From assembly GCA_001899585.1 (NCBI GenBank), contig MKWE01000009.1:133291-190339 (forward strand): DNA of 57,049 bases, given 5' to 3'. Positions 1-9,101 of this stretch are shown one piece after another (within the stretch, counting starts at the first letter, position 1; every line of letters starts with the position of its first letter). The translations under genes and the position numbers were made by a program. Origin of the DNA: Rhodospirillales bacterium 70-18. Lineage in GTDB: Bacteria; Pseudomonadota; Alphaproteobacteria; Acetobacterales; Acetobacteraceae. A model generated the notes under the pieces. It ran no database searches and was not told where the DNA came from. It saw nothing but the letters and a program-made list of their open reading frames with translations.

Positions 1-303
1 GGTCTCGCCGCCGCTCGCGCCGCCGCCGCCGGACCCGCCGCCGCCGCTGCCAGACCCGCCGCCGCCGGACCCGCCGCTGCCACCGGCGGAGCCGCCGGCC
101 CCATGGTCGCCGCCGCCATGATCGCCGCCGCCGTGGTCCCCGCCGCCGCCACCGCCGCCGCCGTGGTCGCCGCCGGAGGCTGCCTCGCCCCGCTCCGCAT
201 GCGCGGCGGTGCCAAAGGCCGGCATGCCGCCGGACCCGAAGCCGAGCCCCAGGCCCAGGGCCATCGTCGTCGCCATGAGCAGGCGCTTCGTGGTGATCTT
301 CAT
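1..303 (-). CDS. Glycine-rich secreted protein, 3' end off the window
   Basis: The reading frame starts at the ATG at 303-301 and stays open to the window edge, so only about 101 residues are visible. The first ~25 residues look like a signal peptide: a basic start (MKITTKR), then a hydrophobic, Gly/Ala/Met-rich stretch. After residue ~40 the chain is low-complexity, first with GGDHGGG repeats (regular Asp-His pairs) and then with Gly-Ser tracts. This composition is common in exported filler or surface proteins; the Asp-His repeats could bind metal, but that is speculation. No conserved domain is recognised. The alternative is that the + strand frames are coding, but those lack a signal or a family match. 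Secretion is fairly likely; the function is unknown. Confidence 0.55.
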   Translation of the reverse strand, partial: MKITTKRLLMATTMALGLGLGFGSGGMPAFGTAAHAERGEAASGGDHGGGGGGGGDHGGGDHGGGDHGAGGSAGGSGGSGGGGSGSGGGGSGGGGASGGET

Positions 304-456
304 GTTGGTGCAGTCCTTTGTCGTGTGGTTCGGCGTTGCCGCATCCGGGCCGGATGTGTGGCCGGCGCGACGCAAGCACCATCGCCGATCCGCCTTACAG
401 GACGCTGACATCCGGATCATTCCAGAAGCGATCGAGAATACGTGATCGGAGCCGGA

Positions 457-1146
457 TCAACCCGCCGCCGTGCCGCCCACCACCCGCCCATCCACCAGGC
501 GGATGCGCCGGTCGGCGGTGGCGGCCAGCGCCTCGTCATGGGTCACCGCCACCACGGTCCGCCCCTCGCGCGCCAGGGCGCGCAGGATGGCGAACACGGC
601 GGCGGCGTTGCGGGTATCCAGCGAGCCGGTCGGCTCGTCGGCCAGCAGGATCTGCGGGTCGTTGGCCAGCGCGCGCGCCACCGCCGTGCGCTGCCGCTGC
701 CCGCCCGACAGCGCGTCCGGCCGCTTATGCGCCACTTCCGGCATATCGAGCTGGTCCAGCAGCCCCATCGCCCGCGCCCGCATCGCCTCCGGCCGCAGCC
801 GGCCGAGCTGGCGCATCGGCAGCATCACGTTGTCCAGCACGCTGAATTCGGGAAGCAGGAAATGGAACTGGAACACGAAGCCGAACCGCTCCAGCCTGGT
901 AGCCGTGCGCGCCGCGTCATCCAGCCCCGAGGTCGGCTGCCCGTCCACCAGCACCTCGCCGGCGGTCGGCAGGTCCAGCAGCCCGAGCAGGTACAGCAGC
1001 GAGGACTTGCCGGAGCCGGACGGCCCGGTGATGGCGGTGAAGCTGGCCGGCGGGAAGGCCGTGTCCACCTCCGCCACCAGCGTGGTCGGCACCGGCCCCG
1101 GCAGCACCCGCGTCAGCCCGCGCCCCTCCAGCGTGGCGATGGTCAC
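457..1146 (-). CDS. ABC exporter ATP-binding subunit (LolD/MacB-type)
   Basis: This cytoplasmic ATPase of 229 residues powers the permease encoded just upstream. Walker A (GPSGSGKSS) lies at residues 41-49, the signature LSGGQ at 146-150, Walker B (ILLADE) at 166-171 and the switch histidine at about 203. The length and the LolD-like signature region fit the MacB/LolD family, whose members drive lipoprotein release or efflux of peptides and lipids. Translation starts at a GTG whose bases overlap the permease stop codon (GTGA at 1146-1143), so the two are translationally coupled. Together with the FtsX-type permease and HlyD-type adaptor it forms a MacAB/DevABC-like tripartite exporter. No outer-membrane channel gene is visible. 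The substrate cannot be told from sequence. Confidence 0.9.
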   Translation of the reverse strand: MTIATLEGRGLTRVLPGPVPTTLVAEVDTAFPPASFTAITGPSGSGKSSLLYLLGLLDLPTAGEVLVDGQPTSGLDDAARTATRLERFGFVFQFHFLLPEFSVLDNVMLPMRQLGRLRPEAMRARAMGLLDQLDMPEVAHKRPDALSGGQRQRTAVARALANDPQILLADEPTGSLDTRNAAAVFAILRALAREGRTVVAVTHDEALAATADRRIRLVDGRVVGGTAAG

Positions 1147-2387
1147 GTCGCCCCCCGGATGATCGCCAGCGGGTCGGTGCGCGCCGCCTTGCGGGCCGGA
1201 ATCCACGCCGCCCCCACGGCGGAGGCCAGCGCGATGGCGCTGCCCAGCACGAAGGTGAAGCCGGACAGCACCACCCGCAGCTTCTCGCTGGGGTCGCTGG
1301 CCCCCGGCGACGGCACCTGGCGCAGCACGGCGGCGATGCCCCAGCCCAGCAGCCAGCCCGCCACCATGCCCAGCACGCCCACAACCAGCCCCTCGATCAC
1401 GAATATCGCCACCACGCCGCCGCGCGGCATGCCCACCGAGCGCATGATGGCGATGTCGCGCGCCTTCTCCATCACCACGGTGGAGATGATGTTGAAGATG
1501 CCGAACCCGGCCACCACCAGGATCGAGCCGGTGGTGGAGAAGATGATGGCGTTCTGCAGCACGAATACCGACAGGATGCGGGCATAGGTCTCCTCCCACG
1601 GCGCCGCCTTGAAGCCCCAGCGCCCCTCGATCATCGCCGCCACCGGGATGGAGCGGCCGATGTCGTCCAGGCGGACATGTATCTCGTTGACCACGCGCGG
1701 CCGGCCCTGCATGGATTGCTGGCGGGCCAGCGCCACGTACACCTGCCCGGTGTCCTGCTGCTCCAGCCCGGTATGGAATATGCCCACCACCCGCAGCGTC
1801 GATTCGCCCCCGGCGGTGGTGGCCACCGCCAGCGTGTCGCCCAGCGTCGCCCCCATCTTGTCGGCCAGCCCCGAGCCGATCACCACCCCGTCCGGCCGCG
1901 TGCCCAGCGCCGCCAGGCTGCCCTGGCGCATGTCGCGCTCCAGGCTGGTCACCCGCAGCTCGCGCACCGGGTCCACCCCCAGCGCCGTCACCGCGTAGTC
2001 CCGCCCGGCGCGGCGCAGGATCATCTGGCCGCGCAGCGTCGGTGCCGCCGACAGCCCCGGCATCGCCGCCAGCGCGTCCAGCATGGCGCCAGCGCCGACG
2101 ATGCCGCGCACCGGGTCGCGCGGCAGGATGCGGCTGATCTGCACCGCGGCGGCCGGATGCAGCAACTGCATCGGCTGCGGCGCGGCGCGGCGGATCTCGT
2201 CGGTGACCACGACATGCGGGTTGGTCTCGACGATCTGGCTGAGGAAGTAGCTCTGGAAGCCCTGCATCATCCCGGAGATCGAGATGAACACCCCCACGCC
2301 CAGCATCACCCCCAGCACGGAAACCAGCGTCTGCCGCTTGCGGCTGCGCAGATGCGCCAGCGCGATGGACAGCGGCAGCGGGATCAT
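1143..2387 (-). CDS. FtsX/MacB-like ABC transporter permease
   Basis: The protein has 414 residues with the topology of the FtsX/LolC/MacB permease family. One transmembrane segment near residues 20-42 is followed by a large periplasmic domain (about 45-270), and three further hydrophobic segments lie near the C-terminus. It acts in the inner membrane with the ATPase next to it. The ATG at 2387-2385 overlaps the stop of the upstream adaptor gene (ATGA), and its own stop overlaps the GTG of the ATPase gene, so the three genes are one coupled unit. The assignment to an exporter rather than to lipoprotein sorting rests on the HlyD-type partner. The cargo is unknown. Confidence 0.88.
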   Translation of the reverse strand: MIPLPLSIALAHLRSRKRQTLVSVLGVMLGVGVFISISGMMQGFQSYFLSQIVETNPHVVVTDEIRRAAPQPMQLLHPAAAVQISRILPRDPVRGIVGAGAMLDALAAMPGLSAAPTLRGQMILRRAGRDYAVTALGVDPVRELRVTSLERDMRQGSLAALGTRPDGVVIGSGLADKMGATLGDTLAVATTAGGESTLRVVGIFHTGLEQQDTGQVYVALARQQSMQGRPRVVNEIHVRLDDIGRSIPVAAMIEGRWGFKAAPWEETYARILSVFVLQNAIIFSTTGSILVVAGFGIFNIISTVVMEKARDIAIMRSVGMPRGGVVAIFVIEGLVVGVLGMVAGWLLGWGIAAVLRQVPSPGASDPSEKLRVVLSGFTFVLGSAIALASAVGAAWIPARKAARTDPLAIIRGAT

Positions 2388-3577
2388 GGTGCCTGGGGCG
2401 CCTGGGGCGCGGCCGGCGCCGCCTTGCGCGCCCGCACCCGCGCGCCGTCGGCCAGCCCGTCGGGCGGGGCGGCCAGGATGGTGGCCGTGCCGTCCAGCCC
2501 GCCACGGATTTCCACCGCCACCTGGCCGGTCGCCCCGGTCTCCACCGGCGTGCGCACCGCGCGGCCGTCCTGCAGGCGGAGCACATAGGCCGGGCCCGGC
2601 TGGCCGCCGCGCGGCGGGTCGTGGCGCACCGCCGCCGCCGGCACCAGCAGCGCGTTGTCGCGCTCGGCCACCTCCACGTTCACGTCCACCGTCATGCCGA
2701 TCATCAGCTTTGTGTCCGCCGGCAGCGCCGCCTCCACCCGGAAGGTGCGGGTGGTGGTCTCGCCCTGGGCGCGGATGGCGGTGACGGTGGCGGCGAAGGC
2801 CGTGTCGGGGAAGGCGTCGGCGCGGATCGCCACCTTGGCGCCCATGCGCACGCGCGGGATGTCGCGCTCGTCCACGTCGGCGGCTACCCGCAGATGCGCC
2901 AGCGAGGCGATCTCGAACAGTGTGGCATTGGTCGCCAGCGTCTCGCCCGGCTCCACCGGGCGTTTCATCACGATGCCGTCCAGCGGCGCGGTGATGCGGT
3001 ATTCGTCGAGCTGGCGGGCGGCCAGGTTCACCGCCGCCTCGGCGGTGTCGCGCGCCTGCACGCTGCGCTGAAGCTGCTGGATGGAGGTGACGCCCCGGCT
3101 GGCCAGCGAGGCGTCGCGCGCCAGTTCCTGCTCGGCCAGGGACAGCCGGGCCTGCGCGTCGGACAGGCGCTGGCGGGCCTGGGCATCGTCGAGCTGGGCC
3201 AGCACCTCGCCGGCATGCACCCGCGCGCCCTCGTCCACCGCCAGCGAGACGATGCGCGCGGCCACCGTGGTGCCCACCCGCGCGGTGTCGGTGGCCTCCA
3301 CCAGCCCGGTGGCATAGACCGCCTCGATCGCCGGGCCGCGCCAGGGCTTGATGACCGCCACCTCGGCCGGCTTGCCGGCGGCCCACCAGGCGGCCCCGGC
3401 GGCGGCCACTGCCAGCAGGGCGAGCAGCAGGTACAGCCGGGTGCGCCGGCGCGGCCGGCCGGGGAGGGCGCTCGGCGCGGCCGATTGCGGCGCGGTGGCC
3501 GCGGCGGCGGGCGGGCGCGGACCGGCCGGAAGGGCCTCACGCGCCCTCGCCACCGCCTGTTCGCGCTGATCGTCCAT
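2384..3577 (-). CDS. HlyD/MacA-type periplasmic adaptor protein
   Basis: The predicted 397-residue protein has a Pro/Ala-rich cytoplasmic N-terminus, a single membrane anchor at about residues 48-66, a split biotinyl-lipoyl fold flanking an alpha-helical hairpin (about 110-205), and beta-barrel and membrane-proximal domains after that. This is the architecture of membrane-fusion proteins that connect an inner-membrane ABC exporter to an outer-membrane channel. I chose the ATG at 3577 (MDDQREQ) over an upstream in-frame ATG at 3610 because the extra residues are merely basic and Gly-rich; the choice is not certain. It is the first gene of the exporter operon. A 157-base gap separates it from prfB upstream on the same strand. 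Confidence 0.87.
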   Translation of the reverse strand: MDDQREQAVARAREALPAGPRPPAAAATAPQSAAPSALPGRPRRRTRLYLLLALLAVAAAGAAWWAAGKPAEVAVIKPWRGPAIEAVYATGLVEATDTARVGTTVAARIVSLAVDEGARVHAGEVLAQLDDAQARQRLSDAQARLSLAEQELARDASLASRGVTSIQQLQRSVQARDTAEAAVNLAARQLDEYRITAPLDGIVMKRPVEPGETLATNATLFEIASLAHLRVAADVDERDIPRVRMGAKVAIRADAFPDTAFAATVTAIRAQGETTTRTFRVEAALPADTKLMIGMTVDVNVEVAERDNALLVPAAAVRHDPPRGGQPGPAYVLRLQDGRAVRTPVETGATGQVAVEIRGGLDGTATILAAPPDGLADGARVRARKAAPAAPQAPQAP

Positions 3578-3734
3578 GCCAACCCCGCTTCGCCGCGCGC
3601 CGCGCCTCATACCGCACCGGCGGCAGGGCGGCGTTGACGCATGTCAACGACGGCCGGTGCGGCAGAGATGGCGATGATCGCCGGTATCGCAACGTGCGGT
3701 GGCGAATCGAAGGCAGGAAGGCCGGACCCTTGAT

Positions 3735-4866
3735 CTACTGCGCCTGGGCGCTGGCCTGGCTGCGGGTGGCGCCGACACGCGCGGCCAGCGAGGCGGCCAT
3801 GAAGTCGTCCAGCCCGCCATCCAGCACCGCGTCCGGATTGCCCTTTTCCAGCCCGGTGCGCAGATCCTTCACCAGCTGGTAGGGCGCCAGCACGTAGCTG
3901 CGGATCTGATGGCCCCAGCCGATATCGGTCTTGGCCGCCTCGGTGGCGTTGGAGGCCGCTTCGCGCTTCTGCAACTCCGCCTCGTACATCCGCGCCTTCA
4001 GCATCGCCATCGCGGTGGCGCGGTTGCGGTGCTGGCTGCGATCGGTCTGGCAGGCGACCACGATGCCGGTGGGGATATGGGTGATGCGGATGGCGCTTTC
4101 CGTCTTGTTGACGTGCTGGCCGCCGGCGCCGGAGGCGCGGTAGGTGTCCACCTTCAGGTCAGAGGGGTCGATCTCGATCTCGATAGTGTCGTCGATCACC
4201 GGATAGACCCAGACGCTGGCGAAGCTGGTCTGCCGGCGGGCGGCGGAATCGAAGGGGGAGATGCGCACCAGCCGGTGCACCCCGGCCTCGGTCTTCAGCC
4301 AGCCATAGGCATTGCTGCCGGTGATCTGCAGCGTGACGGACTTGATGCCGGCCTGCTCGCCCTCGCTGGCTTCCAGCATCTGGACCTTGTAACCGTGCGA
4401 TTCGGCCCAGCGCGTGTACATGCGCATGAGCATCTCGGCCCAGTCCTGCGCCTCGGTGCCGCCGGCGCCGGCGTTGATTTCCATGTAGCAGTCGTTGCCG
4501 TCGGCCTCGCCGGACAGCAGGCTCTCGATCTCGCGGCGCTTGGCCTCGGCGGCCAGCGTGCGCAGGGCGGCCATGCCGTCGGCCACCATGGCGGCGTCGC
4601 CCTCGGCCTCGGCCATCCCGATCAGCTCAAGCGTGTCGCCGACCTCGCGCTCCAGCATCTGCACGCCTTCCACCTGGGAGGCGATGCGGGTGCGCTCGCG
4701 CATCAGCGCCTGGGCCGCCGTGGCGTCGTTCCACAGGGCGGGGTCTTCGGCGCGGTTGTTCAGTTCGTCGAGGCGGGCGAGGGCGACATCCCAGTCAAAG
4801 ATGCCTCCTCAGCAGCGCCACGGACTGCTTGATCTGCTCGTTGAGGGCGTCGGATTCGGCGGACAT
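3735..4866 (-). CDS. prfB: Peptide chain release factor 2, expressed by programmed +1 frameshift
   Basis: RF2 recognises UGA and UAA and triggers peptide release in the ribosome. The chain begins at the ATG at 4866-4864, reads 23 codons, meets an in-frame UGA (4797-4795) and continues in the +1 frame to the stop at 3735, giving about 376 residues (E. coli RF2 has 365). The anticodon-like SPF motif falls at about residues 203-205 and the catalytic GGQ at about 248-250, almost exactly the E. coli positions. The gene lies 29 bases downstream of mrcA and is probably cotranscribed with it. An annotation that ignores the shift would either truncate the gene or start it at an internal ATG near 4703 and lose about 54 residues. 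The frameshift lets RF2 control its own level. Confidence 0.95.
4794..4809 (-). promoter_or_regulatory. prfB programmed frameshift site
   Basis: Read on the minus strand, the site is AGGAGG (4809-4804), three bases (CAT), the slippery CTT codon (4800-4798), the in-frame stop TGA (4797-4795) and then C (4794). An internal Shine-Dalgarno sequence three bases before CUU-UGA-C is the same arrangement as in the autoregulated prfB of E. coli. Low RF2 makes the ribosome pause at UGA and slip +1 to GAC. Confidence 0.95.
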
Positions 4867-4895
4867 GGTGCGGGGTTCCGGTTGCGGGGGCGGCG

Positions 4896-7517
4896 TTAAT
4901 AGAGCCCGCCCAGCCCGCTGTCGACTCCGGCGGCGGCGGGGTGCGGGGCGGCGGTGCTGGCGCCCTCGGCGTCGGTGGCCGAGGCGGGCACGCCCACCAC
5001 CGCCTCGGATGCGCCGGGAACCTCGCCGGGCTTGAAGGCGTCGGTGACCATGCCGCTGCCGCTGTCCCATTGCGCCAGCGTGACGCCGGGCGGCGGGATG
5101 AACTTCAGGTCCGGCTGGTGCTTCAGCGCCGTCGCCATGAACTCGTGCCAGATCGGCCCGGCGTTGCGCGCGCCGTCCTGGTTGGGGCCCAGCGTCGCCG
5201 GGTTGTCGAAGCCGACCCAGACCGCGGTGGCGATGGCCGGCGAGAAGCCGACGAACCAGTTGTCGGTGAAGTCCTGGGTGGTGCCGGTCTTGCCGGCCAG
5301 TTCGCGGCCCAGGCCCTTGCCCACCAGCGCCCCGGTGCCGCGGGTCATCACCCCCTGCATCATGGTCACCACCTGGAACACGCTGTCGGCATCGGCGATG
5401 CGCTTGCGCTCGTCGGTCAGCTGCGGCAGCCGGGTGGGGTCGTCGCAGCCCTGGCAGGACATCGCGGGGGCACGCCACAGCACCTTGCCATAGCGGTCCT
5501 GCACGCTGTCGATCAGCGTCGGCAGCACCTCGCGCCCGCCCTCGGCCAGCGCGGCATAGGCGGCGGCCTGGCGCAGCACGGTGGTCTCCACGGCGCCCAG
5601 CGAGGCCGGCAGCACCAGCGGCATGTCGTCCACCACATGGAAGGCGACGGCGTTGCGCTTCACCGCCTCCATGCCGACCTTGTTGGCCACCCGGATGGTG
5701 ACCAGGTTGAGCGACTTCTCCAGCGCCACGCGCAGCGGCGTCGGGCCGCCGAAGGTCTGCTCGTAGTTGCCCGGCCGCCACTTGCCGGCGGCGCCCAGGT
5801 TGACCACGAACGGCGCGTCCATGAAACGCTGGGAGGGTGAGATGCCGGCCTGCATGGCGGCCAGGTAGACCATCGGCTTGAAGCTGGAGCCGGGCTGGCG
5901 CAGCGCCTGGGTGGCGCGGTCGAACTGGCTCATCTCGAAGCTCCAGCCGCCGGCCAGCGCCAGCACGCGCCCGGTGGTGGCGTCGATGGAGACCAGCGCG
6001 CCCTGCACCTTCGGGATCTGCCGCAGCGTCAGCCGCGCCGGCCGCGCCGGGGCCTTGCCGGCGGCGGGCGTGGCCGGGAGCAGCTCGGCCATCACCACGT
6101 CGCCGGGCTTGAGCACGTCGCTGGTGCGGCGCGGCGCCGGACCCAGCGTTTTGTCCTTGGTGAGCGGCCGCGCCCAGGCGAGGTCGGACATCAGCATCGG
6201 CAGCACGCGCGGCTTGGGGGCGTCGGCCGGGGTGGCGCCCGGCTCCAGCACGCCCAATTTCGCCTCGCCGTCGCCGGCCTCCAGCACCGCGGCAAGCTGC
6301 CAGGTGGCCAGCATGCCGGGCGGGCGGGCCTGCTTGGCCAGGGCGGCGGCCCAGCCGGTGCGCAGGTCGGGCGTGGCGTCCATATGCGCCACCGGGCCGC
6401 GCCAGCCGCCCATGCGGCGGTCGTAGTTCATCAGCCCGTCGTGCAGCGCCCGGTCGGCGGCGGCCTGCAAGGTGGGGTCGAGCGAGGTGTGCACCATCAG
6501 CCCGCCCTGGGTGGTCTCGTCGGCGCCGAACTTGGCGATCAGCTCGCGGCGGACCTCCTCGGCGAAATAATCGGCGCCGGGCAGCGTGTCGGGCCGGTGG
6601 AACGGCGCCGGCGCGATCGCGGTGGCCTTGGCGGCGGTGGCCTGGGCGGCGGTGATCACGCCGTCCTCGGCCATGCGGTCGAGTACCCAGTTGCGCCGCG
6701 CGCGGGCCGCCTCGGGGAAGCGGAAGGGGTTGTAATTGTTGGGCGCTTTCGGCAGGGCAGCCAGGAAGGCGGCCTCCGGCAGGGTGAGCTGGTCGAGCGG
6801 CTTGTCGAAATAGGCCTGCGCCGCGGAGGCCACACCATAGGCTTGCAGGCCCAGGTAGATCTCGTTCAGGTACAGTTCCAGGATGCGCTGCTTGCTCAGG
6901 CTGCGCTCGATGCGCATGGCCAGCAGCGCCTCGCGCACCTTGCGGGCGATCGACACCGAATTGTCCAGCAGCATGTTCTTGGCCACCTGCTGGGTGATGG
7001 TGGAGGCGCCGATCGGCCGGCGGCCCTGGCCGAAATGCATCAGGTCGGTGATGCCCGCGCGCAGGATGGCGATCGGGTCCACGCCGGGGTGGGTGAGGAA
7101 ATTCTGGTCCTCGGCGGAGATGAAAGCGTGCTTTACGATGTCCGGAATCGCCGATGCAGGCACGAAAATACGCCGTTCGGTGGCCAATTCGGCCAGCAAA
7201 CGCGAGTCCCCGGCGTAGACGCGGCTCATCATGCGGGGCTGGTAGTTTAGCAGGCTGTCATAGTCGGGCAGGCCGGCGCTGAACTTCAGGTATGCGACAT
7301 AACCAACCAGCCCGCCGCCGAGCACGGCCAGCATGAACAGCCCGCCGAGCAGCCCCATCAGCCGGCCGAACCAGCCCGTCCGGCGGCGCGGCGGCTTCGG
7401 CGGGCGGCCGCCGCGGCGGGGCGGGCGCTCGGCGGATCGGGGGGCGGCACGGTCCCGGCCGGAGGGCGCCAGACGCTCGCCCGCAGTCAGCGTGCCGGGG
7501 GGTGTGGGTTCGTTCAT
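4896..7517 (-). CDS. mrcA: Penicillin-binding protein 1A, bifunctional peptidoglycan synthase
   Basis: This 873-residue class A PBP polymerises glycan strands and cross-links them at the inner membrane. The N-terminus is Pro/Arg-rich and cytoplasmic, followed by a membrane anchor at about residues 52-76. The glycosyltransferase domain shows EDQNF (catalytic Glu ~136), GASTITQQVAKN (~170-181) and ELYLNEIYLG (~214-223). The transpeptidase domain has SSFK (~544-547, the acylated serine), a KSLN motif near 600 and KTGT near 700. A long OB-like insert between the domains (~350-500) is typical of the 1A type. The C-terminus is an Ala/Pro-rich tail. The gene sits between the amidase and prfB on the same strand with short gaps (61 and 29 bases), so one operon is likely. 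Confidence 0.95.
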   Translation of the reverse strand: MNEPTPPGTLTAGERLAPSGRDRAAPRSAERPPRRGGRPPKPPRRRTGWFGRLMGLLGGLFMLAVLGGGLVGYVAYLKFSAGLPDYDSLLNYQPRMMSRVYAGDSRLLAELATERRIFVPASAIPDIVKHAFISAEDQNFLTHPGVDPIAILRAGITDLMHFGQGRRPIGASTITQQVAKNMLLDNSVSIARKVREALLAMRIERSLSKQRILELYLNEIYLGLQAYGVASAAQAYFDKPLDQLTLPEAAFLAALPKAPNNYNPFRFPEAARARRNWVLDRMAEDGVITAAQATAAKATAIAPAPFHRPDTLPGADYFAEEVRRELIAKFGADETTQGGLMVHTSLDPTLQAAADRALHDGLMNYDRRMGGWRGPVAHMDATPDLRTGWAAALAKQARPPGMLATWQLAAVLEAGDGEAKLGVLEPGATPADAPKPRVLPMLMSDLAWARPLTKDKTLGPAPRRTSDVLKPGDVVMAELLPATPAAGKAPARPARLTLRQIPKVQGALVSIDATTGRVLALAGGWSFEMSQFDRATQALRQPGSSFKPMVYLAAMQAGISPSQRFMDAPFVVNLGAAGKWRPGNYEQTFGGPTPLRVALEKSLNLVTIRVANKVGMEAVKRNAVAFHVVDDMPLVLPASLGAVETTVLRQAAAYAALAEGGREVLPTLIDSVQDRYGKVLWRAPAMSCQGCDDPTRLPQLTDERKRIADADSVFQVVTMMQGVMTRGTGALVGKGLGRELAGKTGTTQDFTDNWFVGFSPAIATAVWVGFDNPATLGPNQDGARNAGPIWHEFMATALKHQPDLKFIPPPGVTLAQWDSGSGMVTDAFKPGEVPGASEAVVGVPASATDAEGASTAAPHPAAAGVDSGLGGLY

Positions 7518-7578
7518 GGGCGGTCAGATACACCAAATGGACGGGCTGTCGAAGCGCCCTGCCGCACCGATATGGGGG

Positions 7579-8370
7579 TCAAGCGTGGCGGAAATAGGCG
7601 TCCACCGCCTGTTTCATGGCTGCCGCGACCTTCATGCGGTGGGCGGGCCGGCGCAGTGCCGCCTCGTCGGCCTTGTTGGACATGAAGCCCATCTCCACCA
7701 GCACGCTGGGGATGTCGGCGGCCTTCAGCACCACGAAGCCGGCGTGGCGGGCGGGGTTGGCCAGCAGCGGCACATCCCCGCGCAGCGCGCCGACCACGCC
7801 ATGCGCCATGCGGGCCGAGCCGATCCGGGTTTCCTGGCGGACCAGGCTGGCCAGGATGCGGGCGACCTCGGGCGAGGTGTTGCGGAATTGCGGGCCGCCG
7901 AAGCGGTCGGCGGCGTTCTCGCGCTGCGCCAGGGCGGCGGTCTGGGAGTCCGAGGCGGTGTCGGACAAAGTGTAGACGCTGGCGCCGCGCACGCTGTGGT
8001 CGGACAGGGCGTCGGCGTGCATGGAGACGAACAGGGAAGCGCCCTTGCGCTGGGCGATCGCCACACGCTCCTGCAGCGGGATGAAGATGTCGCGCGTGCG
8101 GGTGAGCTCCACCCGGTAGCGGCCGGCCAGGGCCAGCATGCGGCGCAACTCCTGCGCGGTGGCCAGGGCGATGTGCTTCTCGTAGGTGCCGGAGACGCCG
8201 ATCGCGCCGGGGTCCTTGCCGCCATGGCCGGGGTCGAGCATGACCAGCGGCTTGGGGGCGCGGGCGACGGGGCGGTGGGCAGTGGAGCGCGGGGCGGACA
8301 GCGCGGCACGGTCGGGGAGCAGGAAGCTCACCGCGACACCGGCGCCCAACAGCACGCGTCGGGTCAACAT
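7579..8370 (-). CDS. N-acetylmuramoyl-L-alanine amidase (Amidase_3)
   Basis: This zinc hydrolase cleaves the bond between muramic acid and the stem peptide during cell separation. With the ATG at 8370 it has 263 residues. The start follows a good ribosome site (GGGAGAG about 8 bases upstream), which is why two more upstream in-frame ATGs (8421, 8394) are not used. A signal sequence (TRRVLLGAGVAVSFLL, twin-arginine-like) covers about residues 3-25. Family motifs are DPGHGGKDPGA (~46-56, zinc His), a Glu near residue 64, SMHADA, and VEMGFMSN near the C-terminus, which carries the catalytic Glu. It lacks the AMIN domain of AmiC. It is the first gene of the amidase - mrcA - prfB run. Confidence 0.92.
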   Translation of the reverse strand: MLTRRVLLGAGVAVSFLLPDRAALSAPRSTAHRPVARAPKPLVMLDPGHGGKDPGAIGVSGTYEKHIALATAQELRRMLALAGRYRVELTRTRDIFIPLQERVAIAQRKGASLFVSMHADALSDHSVRGASVYTLSDTASDSQTAALAQRENAADRFGGPQFRNTSPEVARILASLVRQETRIGSARMAHGVVGALRGDVPLLANPARHAGFVVLKAADIPSVLVEMGFMSNKADEAALRRPAHRMKVAAAMKQAVDAYFRHA

Positions 8371-9101
8371 TTGATAACTCTCCCAGGCAAGCATGCGGTG
8401 GGCGAAGCTAACACAAGACATTCACGATCGCACGGTTTGCGTTGATGAAAGTCGATTCATGTCGGGTCCGGGGTCTATTTGTCGCGCTGCGGCAAAGGCG
8501 GTCCTTGCGGTGGGGGCGGGTTTGCGGCATGGTCAGGCCCGCTTCGGTGATGCGCCGGAGGTGGCGCAGATCGCGACGCCTTCGCCGGAATCCGACGGAC
8601 GAGACGAACCGGATCGGCCGCGCCACCCGGGCGCGGAGGGCAGCGCAAGCTGTCGGAAACCCGGCTTGCCCACCGTCGCCTGCGCATCGCCGCCCGCGCC
8701 GAATGCTGGCTGCGCACCCGAAACCCGCGCGCCGGCAGGCCGTGTCCACGCTCTGGCCGCATACGTGCGACCGCGCGGCATGGCGGCGGGGACCGCAGGA
8801 CCGCGGCCGGCACCGAGTTCAACCGGGGCGGCGCTTCCATCGCGAGGCGCGCCCGACCGCAGATCACAGGGCCCGATGACGCCAGCCGCGCTGCCCACCC
8901 CATCCGTATCACCGCATGTCTGCCGCGGGATGCGGAGCCGTCCGCGGACGGCTGTGGTGCGCGCATGGCCGCCGCGGGTCGCGCCGACTTCCCTGTTTCC
9001 TCTGCCGCCGGGTCAGCCGCCTCTCCATGCAAGCCTTTCCTGCCGCCCCCGCCGCGCCTGGATGGCGCGCGGGCTGTCGGCGCATCGGAGTTCAGGACTG
9101 A
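8371..9101. other. Divergent intergenic region upstream of rne and the amidase operon
   Basis: These 731 bases hold no convincing gene: frames open on both strands but lack family similarity and ribosome sites. The region must carry promoters for the amidase operon (leftward) and rne (rightward), and a long 5' leader for rne. In E. coli the long rne leader mediates autoregulation. An 18-base perfect palindrome at 8936-8953 is the clearest structure. I could not identify confident -35/-10 boxes. Confidence 0.6.
8936..8953 (+). repeat. 18-base perfect palindrome in the rne leader
   Basis: The arms AGCCGTCCG and CGGACGGCT abut with no spacer, 148 bases before the rne ATG. It could be a protein-binding operator or, if transcribed, part of an RNA hairpin in the rne 5' leader. 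No regulator is implied by the sequence alone. Confidence 0.5.

Noticed and set aside
457-3610. Very long overlapping frames on both strands (for example 457-2586, 1143-3386, 1677-2588)
   Set aside because: High G+C keeps shadow frames open. They are Arg/Pro/Ala/Gly-rich, have no family motifs, and lie over the well-supported exporter genes.
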